The notes under the pieces: generated by a model | What the model was told of the DNA's origin: nothing | Seen by the model: the letters and a program-made list of their open reading frames with translations, nothing else | The model's database searches: none | Program-made: the position numbers and the translations under genes | Shown: positions 1 through 5,516 of the stretch, in pieces | How the letters are laid out: every line of letters starts with the position of its first letter | Numbering within the stretch: position 1 is the first letter of the stretch | NCBI GenBank assembly: GCA_013360535.1 | Contig: JABWBL010000262.1 | Coordinates: forward strand, 1 to 5,516 | Direction: 5' to 3' | Length of the DNA stretch: 5,516 nucleotides | Origin: Planctomycetaceae bacterium | GTDB taxonomy: Bacteria > Planctomycetota > UBA1135 > GCA-002686595

Positions 1-290
1 TCGTCGAGCAGCGCGAGCGTGAAGCTTCCGCCCGCATCGACGGTCACGGCGAGCCGACCGGGCGCGAGCGGCGGCACCGAGTGCTGGCCCGCGCTCGAGC
101 CGCCCCAGACGACGATCTGGCCATCGCTGCGCACCGCGACGGCGTGTTCGAGCCCACCCGACGCGCTCGTGTAGCGTTGTCCCGCCGGCAGCTCCGGCAC
201 CTCGCATTGGTACTCGTAATTGTCGCCCCAAGCGACCAGCGAACCATCGGCGCGCAGCGCGAGCGTGAAGTCGCTGCCGGCGCGCACGTC
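1..290 (-). repeat. In-frame RCC1-type tandem repeats, period 41 codons
   Basis: Two full units and the start of a third are visible (about residues 51-91, 92-132 and 133 onward of the minus-strand protein). Units one and three share an exact 17-bp DNA match: GCAGCGCGAGCGTGAAG on the plus strand at 8-24 and 254-270. These are 246 bp apart, which is 2 x 41 codons. The middle unit is diverged at the DNA level but keeps AV.VRSDG..VVWGG. The Gly-rich WG turn and the DG pair of each unit are the usual RCC1 signature. Confidence 0.75.
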
Positions 291-440
291 GGCGAACGCC
301 TCGCGGTGCCACGCGCTATGCAGCCGGAACTGCCCCCACGCGGACACGTCCACTTGCGCGCGGGCCGCGCTCGCGAGCGCAAGCAGGCCGAACGTGGCCA
401 GAATCGTGGGGCAGAGCTGGATTCGAGAGGATTGGGACAT
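1..440 (-). CDS. Secreted RCC1-like repeat protein, N-terminal part (runs off left edge)
   Basis: The first 146 residues are visible; the rest lies beyond position 1. The ATG at 440-438 is supported by an in-frame TGA at 467-465, with no other usual start codon between them. Residues 1-28 look like a Sec signal peptide: one Arg, a hydrophobic core (roughly PTILATFGLLALASA), then an ARA|Q cleavage site after Ala28. From about residue 51 the protein consists of RCC1-type blades with the pattern 'AG..FTLALR.DGSLVAWG.N....VP.LPAG', repeated every 41 residues (landmarks F58, H99, F140). Tandem short RCC1 repeats of this kind form beta-propellers and are common in large exported proteins of Planctomycetota and Myxococcota. 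The substrate or partner is unknown. There is no clear Shine-Dalgarno ahead of the ATG. It is transcribed divergently from the sulfatase pair, so a functional link is not implied. Confidence 0.85.
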   Translation of the reverse strand, partial: MSQSSRIQLCPTILATFGLLALASAARAQVDVSAWGQFRLHSAWHREAFADVRAGSDFTLALRADGSLVAWGDNYEYQCEVPELPAGQRYTSASGGLEHAVAVRSDGQIVVWGGSSAGQHSVPPLAPGRLAVTVDAGGSFTLALLD

Positions 441-723
441 GGGAGCGTGGCCGCGCGCGGCGTTTCATCATGCGGGCGCGGCCGAAAGCGTTGGGCCCGA
501 TTCCGTTTTGGCGCGCTCGACCCGCCTTGAGCAACGCCAGAGCCCGATTTTGGGCCCGCAACGGCCTGTGACCGGCCCCAAGAATCGTCCAACTGAGCAC
601 GCCCGGCTCGCCGACCCTTCCAATTCCGCCACGCCGAGCCCGCACTTCGGCCTGAACGCAATCGCCTCGACTCCACCCGACGCTCGAGTGCCGTCGTGGT
701 GACGTTTCCGCCGTAGGTGCGGG
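441..723. other. Non-coding divergent intergenic region
   Basis: About 280 bp lie between the start of the RCC1-repeat gene and the promoter-like element of the sulfatase block. I see no convincing gene: the open frames crossing it have no family resemblance and overlap the real genes. It holds a 9-bp direct repeat, TTGGGCCCG, at 491-499 and 550-558. GCCCGATT also occurs twice, at 495-502 and 542-549. A small hairpin, GCCC-GATTTT-GGGC, lies at 542-555. The promoter of the minus-strand gene should lie here, but I cannot identify its -35/-10 pair with confidence. No T-tract terminator is seen. Confidence 0.6.
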
Positions 724-737
724 CTAGACTCGGCCGC
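724..737 (+). promoter_or_regulatory. Promoter-like TAGACT element ahead of the sulfatase pair
   Basis: The sequence CTAGACTCGGCCGC contains TAGACT (725-730), which fits a bacterial -10 hexamer at the key T, A and final T positions. An ATG begins 11 nt after the hexamer. A 13-of-14 match sits at 3739-3752, 12 nt ahead of the OPT transporter ATG, so the element recurs in the same place relative to two genes. A -35 box is not clear. GTGACG at 699-704 resembles TTGACA but would leave a 20-nt spacer. If transcription starts about 7 nt after the hexamer, the RNA would begin only a few nucleotides before the ATG at 742. Confidence 0.5.
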
Positions 738-741
738 TGCG

Positions 742-783
742 ATGGCATGGCGAGTGAAGCCGGTGGGTCACGTGGAGCGCTGA
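742..783 (+). CDS. Possible 13-residue leader ORF, in frame with the sulfatase
   Basis: An ATG lies 11 nt after the TAGACT hexamer and opens a 13-codon frame, MAWRVKPVGHVER, ending at TGA 781-783. It is in the same frame as the sulfatase start at 787, with only one codon (GCG) between the TGA and that ATG. The peptide is basic and resembles the n-region of a signal peptide, which the sulfatase as called lacks. It could be a translated leader that couples to the downstream start, the remnant of an older longer N-terminus, or chance. There is no Shine-Dalgarno ahead of it, so translation would have to be near-leaderless. Confidence 0.3.
   Translation: MAWRVKPVGHVER
772..777 (+). promoter_or_regulatory. 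Ribosome binding site of the first sulfatase
   Basis: GTGGAG ends 9 nt before the ATG at 787, giving a GGAG core at normal spacing. It lies inside the leader ORF, so ribosomes finishing at TGA 781-783 would end on top of the sulfatase start region. It is the main support for choosing 787 as the start. Confidence 0.6.
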
Positions 784-786
784 GCG

Positions 787-2181
787 ATGCTCGCGTTCCT
801 CCTGACGCTGTTCCAGTCGGTCGAGCCCGCGCCGAAGGCGCCGCGGCCGCCGAACATCGTGCATGTGCTGGCCGATGACGTCGCGTGGGACGACTTCTCG
901 TGCTACGGCTCGCGCGACCTCGTCACGCCGAATGTCGACCGCGTCGCGAGCGAAGGGCTGCGCTTCACGGACTTCTATGCGCCGAGTGCGACGTGCACGC
1001 CGTCCCGTGCGGCGATCCTGACGGGCTGTTACGCGCAGCGCGTCGGCTTGACGCAGGTGCTGTTCCCCACGTCGGAGGTTGGGCTCGCCGACAGCGAAGT
1101 GACGATCGCGGAGCTGCTCAAGGGACGCGGCTACGCGACGGCGCTCGTCGGCAAGTGGCACCTCGGGCACCAGCCGCAGTTCCTGCCGACGCGCCACGGC
1201 TTCGACCTGTTCTTCGGCATCCCGTACCCCAACGACCACGGGCCCGAGCGCCTCACCTCGAAGGAACCGCGGGTTTCGCGCGGATTTCCGCCGATTCCGC
1301 TGCTGCGCGGCGAGAGCGTGGTCGAGCAGCCGGCGCAGCTCGCGAGCTTGCCGGAGCGTTTCATCGCCGAGGCGCGCAAGTTCATCGCCGAGCACAAGGA
1401 CGCGCCGTTCTACCTGCAACTTTCGAACATCGAGACGCACACTCCGTGGCTCGTGCCGCAGCGCTTCCAGTACAAGTCGCAGGCAGGTGTGTACGGCGAT
1501 GCGGTCGCGTGCCTCGACTGGGCCGTCGGTGAGCTGCTCGACGAGCTTGCGAAACAAGGTCTCGACGGCGACACGCTCGTCGTCGTCAGTTCCGACAACG
1601 GGCCGCTCGTGCATCGGTATCCCGAGCTCGAAGGCATCTACGGCCACGCGGCGACGGTCGATCCCGAGCGCCGACACTGGCTGCGCGACGGCAAGTATCA
1701 GGCGCGCTACGAAGGTGGCACACGCGTCGCGTGCGTCGCGCGCTGGCCCGGCCACATCGCCCCCGGAGGCGTGAGCGGCGAGCTGGTCGCGGGCTTCGAT
1801 CTGTACACGACGTTCGCACGTCTGGCGGGTGCCGAGCTGCCGGCCGACCGGATCGTCGACGGCAACGACCTGTCCGCGCTGCTCCTCGGACGGCCCGAGG
1901 ACTTCAATCCGCGCGACACGCTCTTCCACTACGAGAACCTCGAGCTCGTCGCCGTGCGCAACGGCAACTGGAAGCTCGTGCTGCCGCGCAAGACGGGCGA
2001 ACGGCCGGAGCTATACGACCTCGAAGAGGATCCCTCGGAAACCACGGATCAGTCGGAGGAACACGAGGACTTCGTCGCGCGCCTGCTGGAGCTGTGCGAG
2101 CTCGCCCGCGAGGATCTCGGCGACTCGAAGCACGGCGTCGAGGGCCGCAACCGTCGCGCGGCGGGAAGGCTCGTCAAGTGA
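787..2181 (+). CDS. Formylglycine-dependent sulfatase (arylsulfatase A-like, S1 family)
   Basis: The 464-residue protein is a full-length alkaline-phosphatase-fold sulfatase that hydrolyses sulfate esters; the substrate cannot be told from sequence. Metal ligands are D30-D31 in the N-terminal 'NIVHVLADD' strand. The signature CTPSRAAILTG places the formylglycine Cys at 70 and Arg at 74. K123 and H125 lie in GKWHLG, H218 in ETHTPW, D270-N271 in SSDNG and K303 in DGKYQARYEGG. The C-terminal subdomain ends with 'NWKLVLP...ELYDLEEDPSE', typical of the family. The N-terminus (MLAFLLTLFQSVEPAPKA) is a short hydrophobic stretch with no basic n-region, so it is a poor signal peptide; export is expected but not well supported by this start. 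The start at 787 rests on the GTGGAG site and the in-frame TGA at 781. The gene overlaps the next sulfatase by 4 bp. Activity needs a formylglycine-generating enzyme or anSME encoded elsewhere. Confidence 0.93.
   Translation: MLAFLLTLFQSVEPAPKAPRPPNIVHVLADDVAWDDFSCYGSRDLVTPNVDRVASEGLRFTDFYAPSATCTPSRAAILTGCYAQRVGLTQVLFPTSEVGLADSEVTIAELLKGRGYATALVGKWHLGHQPQFLPTRHGFDLFFGIPYPNDHGPERLTSKEPRVSRGFPPIPLLRGESVVEQPAQLASLPERFIAEARKFIAEHKDAPFYLQLSNIETHTPWLVPQRFQYKSQAGVYGDAVACLDWAVGELLDELAKQGLDGDTLVVVSSDNGPLVHRYPELEGIYGHAATVDPERRHWLRDGKYQARYEGGTRVACVARWPGHIAPGGVSGELVAGFDLYTTFARLAGAELPADRIVDGNDLSALLLGRPEDFNPRDTLFHYENLELVAVRNGNWKLVLPRKTGERPELYDLEEDPSETTDQSEEHEDFVARLLELCELAREDLGDSKHGVEGRNRRAAGRLVK
2163..2169 (+). 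promoter_or_regulatory. Ribosome binding site deciding the GTG start of the second sulfatase
   Basis: GGGAAGG lies 8 nt before GTG 2178, within the last codons of the first sulfatase. It supports the GTG start over the longer upstream reading frame, which stays open far into the first gene only because of the high GC content. Confidence 0.5.
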
Positions 2182-3707
2182 AGCGCTGGGGGTTGCCGCT
2201 CTTCGGACTGCTCGCCGCCTGCGCCTCGGTTCCGACGGCTCCGCCAGTTCCGCAGCGCCCGCCGAACATCGTGCTTTTCGTCGTCGACGACCTCGGCTGG
2301 CAGGACATCTCGGTTCCGCTTTGGAGCGAACGTACGGCCTTCAACGACCGCTATCGCACGCCGAATCTCGAGCGGCTCGCGCGCGAGGGAATGAGCTTCA
2401 CGCAGGCCTATGCGTCCGCTCCGGTGTGCACGCCGACACGCACGGCGATCCTGACCGGACAGGCTCCTGCGCGCTCGCACATCACGTACTGGACGTTGCG
2501 CAAGGACGACGACACGTCCGCGAAGTTTCCCGGGCTCCTGCCGCCGAAGTGGGACGTCAACGGGCTGCAACCGGAGGACGCGACGCTGCCGGAGCTGCTG
2601 CAAGAGGCCGGCTATCGCACCGTTCATGTCGGCAAGGCGCACTTCGGCGCCGTCGGCACGCCTGGGGCCGATCCGCGCAACCTCGGGTTCGACGTCAACG
2701 TCGCGGGTCACGGTGCTGGCGGCCCTGGAAGCTTCCTCGGGCTCGAGAATTTCAGCGCGGCGGCGCGCAAGGGTGACCGCGTCTGGGATGTGCCGGGGCT
2801 CGAGCGTTGGCACGGCAAGGACGTGTTTCTTGAGGAGGCGCTCGCTGCCGAAGCGGTCGAGCAGCTCGACGCGGCGGTCGCAGCCGGCACGCCGTTTTTC
2901 CTCCATTTCGCGCCCTATTCCGTTCACGCGCCGATCACGGCCAACCCGCGCTACGCCGCGAACTACGCTCATCTCGATCCGCGCGAGGCGGCCTACGCCA
3001 CGATGATCGAGACCTGCGACGCCGCACTCGGCACGTTGCTCGCGCGGCTCGACTCGCACGGGATCGCGGACGAGACGTTGGTGATCTTCACCTCCGACAA
3101 CGGCGGGCTCTCGGCCCACGGACGCGGCGGCGAAGCGCACACGCACAACGCGCCGCTGCGCAGCGGCAAGGGCTCGTGCTACGAAGGTGGAATTCGTGTT
3201 CCGCTGGTCGTGCGCGGGCCGGGAGTCGTGCGCGGCACGCGCAACGACTGGCAGGTGATCAGCGCGGACCTCTTTCCGACACTGCTCGCTGCAGCCGGCG
3301 TCGGCCTGCCTCGCGACGGAATCGAGCGCGATGGGCTGGACCTGACGGGGTTGCTGCGAGGAGGCTGGCTCGAGGCCGAGCGCATCCTCGTCTGGCACCA
3401 ACCGCATTTCTGGGGCGTGAACGGCCCGGGCATCTGGCCCTTCAGCGCCTTGCGAGTCCGCGACTGGAAGCTGATCTATCGGCACGCCGACCGCGAATTC
3501 GAGTTCTACAGCCTCGCGGAGGATCCGGGAGAGAGCTTCGATCTCGCCGCGACGGCGACGCCTATCGTCCTGGAGCTCGCGAAAGTGCTCGGCGAGCGGC
3601 TGCGCGCCATGGGCGCGCAGATGTCGATCGACGCGACGACGGGACTGCCCGTGCCGTGGCCGGACAAAGTGGAACGGCCCACTTCGTTTGGCTTCTACCA
3701 GTTCTGA
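2178..3707 (+). CDS. Lipoprotein-type formylglycine-dependent sulfatase
   Basis: A 509-residue sulfatase. The GTG start at 2178 forms a GTGA overlap with the stop of the upstream sulfatase and gives a clean lipoprotein signal: MKRWGLPLFGLLAAC with lipobox LAAC, so Cys15 would be lipidated and the enzyme anchored at the envelope. Metal ligands are D37-D38; the formylglycine motif is CTPTR (Cys84, Arg88), with Thr where Ser is more common. K153/H155 lie in GKAHFG, H250 in YSVHAPI, D307-N308 in SDNGG and K331 in SGKGSCYEGG. The segments 'TYWTLRKD', 'GTPGADPRNLGFDVN', 'GHGAGGPGSFLG' and 'GLSAHGRGGEAHTHN' match, from memory, a sulfatase group frequent in Bacteroidota and Planctomycetota. It is therefore a different subfamily from its neighbour rather than a recent duplicate. 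The end, 'DWKLIYRHADREFEFYSLAEDPGE', is intact. The substrate is unknown; a sulfated polysaccharide is the usual inference. Co-translation with the first sulfatase is likely. Confidence 0.93.
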   Translation: MKRWGLPLFGLLAACASVPTAPPVPQRPPNIVLFVVDDLGWQDISVPLWSERTAFNDRYRTPNLERLAREGMSFTQAYASAPVCTPTRTAILTGQAPARSHITYWTLRKDDDTSAKFPGLLPPKWDVNGLQPEDATLPELLQEAGYRTVHVGKAHFGAVGTPGADPRNLGFDVNVAGHGAGGPGSFLGLENFSAAARKGDRVWDVPGLERWHGKDVFLEEALAAEAVEQLDAAVAAGTPFFLHFAPYSVHAPITANPRYAANYAHLDPREAAYATMIETCDAALGTLLARLDSHGIADETLVIFTSDNGGLSAHGRGGEAHTHNAPLRSGKGSCYEGGIRVPLVVRGPGVVRGTRNDWQVISADLFPTLLAAAGVGLPRDGIERDGLDLTGLLRGGWLEAERILVWHQPHFWGVNGPGIWPFSALRVRDWKLIYRHADREFEFYSLAEDPGESFDLAATATPIVLELAKVLGERLRAMGAQMSIDATTGLPVPWPDKVERPTSFGFYQF

Positions 3708-3725
3708 CCGCGGGCCGCGACGCCC

Positions 3726-3739
3726 GGGCTCCGGAGCCC
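3726..3739. repeat. Perfect 14-bp palindrome between sulfatase 2 and the transporter
   Basis: GGGCTCCGGAGCCC is fully self-complementary. It starts 19 nt after the sulfatase stop codon and its last base (C3739) immediately precedes the TAGACT hexamer at 3740-3745. As DNA it could be an operator in the promoter spacer. As RNA it folds into a 5-bp stem with a CCGG loop, but there is no following T-tract, so it is a weak case for an intrinsic terminator. Confidence 0.5.
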
Positions 3740-3752
3740 TAGACTCCGCCGC
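3739..3752 (+). promoter_or_regulatory. Promoter-like TAGACT element ahead of the OPT transporter
   Basis: CTAGACTCCGCCGC matches the element at 724-737 in 13 of 14 bases, with TAGACT at 3740-3745 and the transporter ATG 12 nt further on. No Shine-Dalgarno fits between the hexamer and the ATG; the nearest GGAG (3733-3736) is 21 nt away and inside the palindrome. This suggests a very short leader or leaderless mRNA. The only -35 candidate at normal spacing is GCGACG (3717-3722, 17-nt spacer), which is weak. Confidence 0.5.
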
Positions 3753-3757
3753 CAGCC

Positions 3758-5516
3758 ATGGAAACGACCACGCGCGCGGAGTTGCGAGAGTTCACGCTCA
3801 GGGCCATCTTGTGCGGCGTCCTGTTCGGATGCCTGTTCGGCGCGGCGAACGCGTACCTCGGGCTCAAGGCGGGCCTGACGGTCTCGACGTCGATCCCGAT
3901 CGCGGTGCTGTCCGCGGCGGTGTTCAAGCTCCTGCCGCGCGGCGGCACGCTGCTCGAAGCCAACATGGCGCAGACGATCGGCAGCGCGAGCTCCTCGCTC
4001 GCCTCCGGCACGATCTTCACGATCCCTGCGCTGTTCCTGTGGGGCTTCGCGCCGCCGGTGCATCAGGTCGCGCTGCTCGCCTTCTTCGGCGGGCTGCTCG
4101 GCATCCTCGCGATGATTCCGCTGCGGCGCCTGTTGATCGTGCAGGCGGACGCGGAGCTCCCCTACCCCGAAGGCCGCGCGTGCGCCGAGGTGCTGCGCGC
4201 GACGCAGGAGAGCTCGTCCGGCGGCCGCTGGATCTTCATCGGCATCGCGCTCGGCGCCGCGATCAAGCTCGTGACCGGCGCGCTGCACCTGCTGCCCGAA
4301 GATGTGGCGACGAGCCTCGCCGCGATGCCCAACGCGCAGCTCGCGATCAAGGTCGCGCCGGCGCTGCTCGCGGTCGGCTACATCGTCGGCTTCAAGGCCT
4401 CGGCGGTGATGGTGTCGGGCGCGCTGATCACTTCGCTCGTGCTCTATCCGCTGATCACGAAGGTTCACATGGCCGCCGGCGGCGCGGGCCTGACGCCCAA
4501 GGCGATCAAGGACCAGTTCACGATCTTCGTCGGCGCAGGCGCCGTGACTTGCGCCGGACTCTTCACCGTCATCAAGACGGCGCCGACGATGGTGCAGTCG
4601 CTCGCGGCGGTCGTGCGCGGCTTCGGCGGTGGCGCGTCCAACGAGGCCAGGGAGCGCACGGACCGCGACCTGCCGAGCTGGGTGATCGTGGTCGGGCTCG
4701 TCACGCTCGTGATCGTGCTCTCGACGGTTCCGTGGCTCTTTGCCGGCGATCTGGGGCTTGGCGCCCGCACGGTCGCGGCGCTGGGTGTCGCGCTGTTCGG
4801 CTTCCTGTTCGTGCCGGTCTCGTCGCGCCTCGTCGGCTTGATCGGCGTGTCGTCGAACCCGGTGTCGGCGATGGCGCTGATCACGATCGCGAGCACCGCC
4901 GCGATCTTCCTCGCGCTCGGCTGGACAGGCACGGCCGGCATGGGCGCCGTGCTCACCGTCGGCACGGTCGTGTGCGTCGCGGCCTCGAAGGCGGGCGACA
5001 TCAGTCAGGACCTCAAGACCGGCTGGCTCGTGAAAGGCACGCCCGCGCTGCAGCAGGCGGGCCAGCTGATCGCCGCGAGCGTCGCGTGCTGGGTGATCGC
5101 GCTGGTCGTGATCGCGCTGGGCGAATCGAGCAACGGTTTCTCCGACGGCACGATCGCGGCGCCGCAGGCGAACCTGATGAAGACGGTGGTCGAGGCCGTG
5201 CTCGGCGGCTCGCTGCCGTGGGACCTGCTGCTCTCGGGCGTCGCGCTCGGTGGCGTCGGTATCCTCGCGGGCCTGCCTGCGCTGCCGTTCGCGCTCGGCA
5301 TCTACCTGCCGCTCTCGACGATGGCGTCGGTGTTCGTCGGTGGCATCGTGCGCCGCATCGTCGACGGCCCCGAAGCCGGCAAGGGCAAGGAGAGCGGCGC
5401 TTCGGCCGGCATCCTGTGCGCCTCGGGCCTCGTCGCGGGCGAAGGCCTCGCGGGCGTGCTGGTCGCGGGCTTCGAGTACTACCGCAAGGCCTCGGGTGCG
5501 GTCGCGGCGAGCCACG
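3758..5516 (+). CDS. OPT-family (oligopeptide/metal-chelate) transporter, C-terminus beyond right edge
   Basis: 586 residues are visible with no stop; OPT proteins of bacteria usually run a little over 600, so only the end is missing. It is a multi-pass inner-membrane protein with many hydrophobic segments (for example about 17-34, 40-58, 103-120, 158-180, 197-232, 306-328, 336-352 and 370-388). Family landmarks in order are NAYLGLKAGLTVSTSIP (31-47), LEANMAQTIGSASSSLASG (66-84), VQADAELPYPEGRACAEVL (128-146), GVSSNPVS (363-370), KAGDISQDLKTG (411-422), GLPALPFALGIYLPLST (505-521) and ASGLVAGEGL (555-564). OPT proteins (TC 2.A.67) import oligopeptides or, in the YSL branch, metal chelates, probably by proton coupling; the cargo here cannot be told. 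The ATG at 3758 is chosen because the N-terminus fits the family and lies just after the TAGACT element. There is no clear Shine-Dalgarno. It has its own promoter-like element, so it may not be co-regulated with the sulfatases. Confidence 0.93.
   Translation, partial: METTTRAELREFTLRAILCGVLFGCLFGAANAYLGLKAGLTVSTSIPIAVLSAAVFKLLPRGGTLLEANMAQTIGSASSSLASGTIFTIPALFLWGFAPPVHQVALLAFFGGLLGILAMIPLRRLLIVQADAELPYPEGRACAEVLRATQESSSGGRWIFIGIALGAAIKLVTGALHLLPEDVATSLAAMPNAQLAIKVAPALLAVGYIVGFKASAVMVSGALITSLVLYPLITKVHMAAGGAGLTPKAIKDQFTIFVGAGAVTCAGLFTVIKTAPTMVQSLAAVVRGFGGGASNEARERTDRDLPSWVIVVGLVTLVIVLSTVPWLFAGDLGLGARTVAALGVALFGFLFVPVSSRLVGLIGVSSNPVSAMALITIASTAAIFLALGWTGTAGMGAVLTVGTVVCVAASKAGDISQDLKTGWLVKGTPALQQAGQLIAASVACWVIALVVIALGESSNGFSDGTIAAPQANLMKTVVEAVLGGSLPWDLLLSGVALGGVGILAGLPALPFALGIYLPLSTMASVFVGGIVRRIVDGPEAGKGKESGASAGILCASGLVAGEGLAGVLVAGFEYYRKASGAVAASH

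Noticed and set aside
220..702. 160-codon plus-strand frame across the RCC1 gene start and intergenic region
   Set aside because: Antisense to a supported gene over half its length, with no domain, no ribosome site and atypical composition.
44..748. 234-codon open frame on the minus strand through the intergenic region
   Set aside because: It is in a different frame from the RCC1-repeat gene. The adjacent frame starting at 440 has a signal peptide and periodic WG repeats, while this one is Arg/Ser-rich with neither.
724..1929. 401-codon open frame on the minus strand
   Set aside because: Antisense to the first sulfatase, charged composition and no family resemblance.
1731..2177. Upstream extension of the second sulfatase frame by 149 codons
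   Set aside because: It would overlap the conserved C-terminal third of the first sulfatase and bury the lipoprotein signal in the middle of the protein. GTG 2178 has a Shine-Dalgarno-like site and a lipobox.
2049..3485. 478-codon open frame on the minus strand
   Set aside because: Antisense to the second sulfatase; Arg- and Val-rich with no recognisable fold or start context.
3726..3739. Intrinsic terminator after the sulfatase pair
   Set aside because: The palindrome could form a hairpin, but there is no T-tract and the TAGACT promoter-like element follows at once, so it is listed as a palindrome only.
3695..5515. 606-codon open frame on the minus strand
   Set aside because: It lies wholly opposite the OPT transporter, whose family landmarks are unmistakable. 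The predicted protein is a low-complexity run of Arg, Asp, Glu, Ala and His with no domain, the normal antisense shadow of a GC-rich gene.

Overview
This is a GC-rich window with strong G/C preference at third codon positions. It reads as chromosome from a bacterium that secretes sulfatases and RCC1-type repeat proteins. That combination, and the type of the second sulfatase, points to a high-GC member of Planctomycetota, with Myxococcota or a similar soil or marine lineage as the alternative. This placement is inference: no rRNA or marker gene is present.

Layout. Positions 1-440 (minus strand) hold the N-terminal part of a secreted RCC1-like repeat protein that runs off the left edge. A non-coding divergent region of about 300 bp (441-741) separates it from a plus-strand block. 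That block opens with a TAGACT promoter-like element at 725-730 and a 13-codon leader ORF (742-783). It continues with a sulfatase (787-2181) and a second, lipoprotein-type sulfatase (2178-3707) joined to the first by a 4-bp GTGA overlap. A 50-bp gap then holds a perfect 14-bp palindrome and a second copy of the TAGACT element. This lies just ahead of an OPT-family membrane transporter (3758 to beyond the right edge; 586 residues visible, C-terminus missing).

How the genes work together. The two sulfatases are very likely co-translated and probably remove sulfate esters from different positions of a sulfated substrate at the cell envelope. Both keep the Cys that is matured to formylglycine and the metal and substrate residues, but no maturase gene is in the window. 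The OPT transporter has its own promoter-like element and need not be functionally linked. Apart from the edge-truncated genes, nothing is visibly broken and there is no mobile element, tRNA, rRNA or CRISPR array. I see no new multi-gene system. The best leads are two nearly identical 14-bp promoter-like elements about 12 nt from an ATG, and the in-frame TGA that separates the leader ORF from the first sulfatase.
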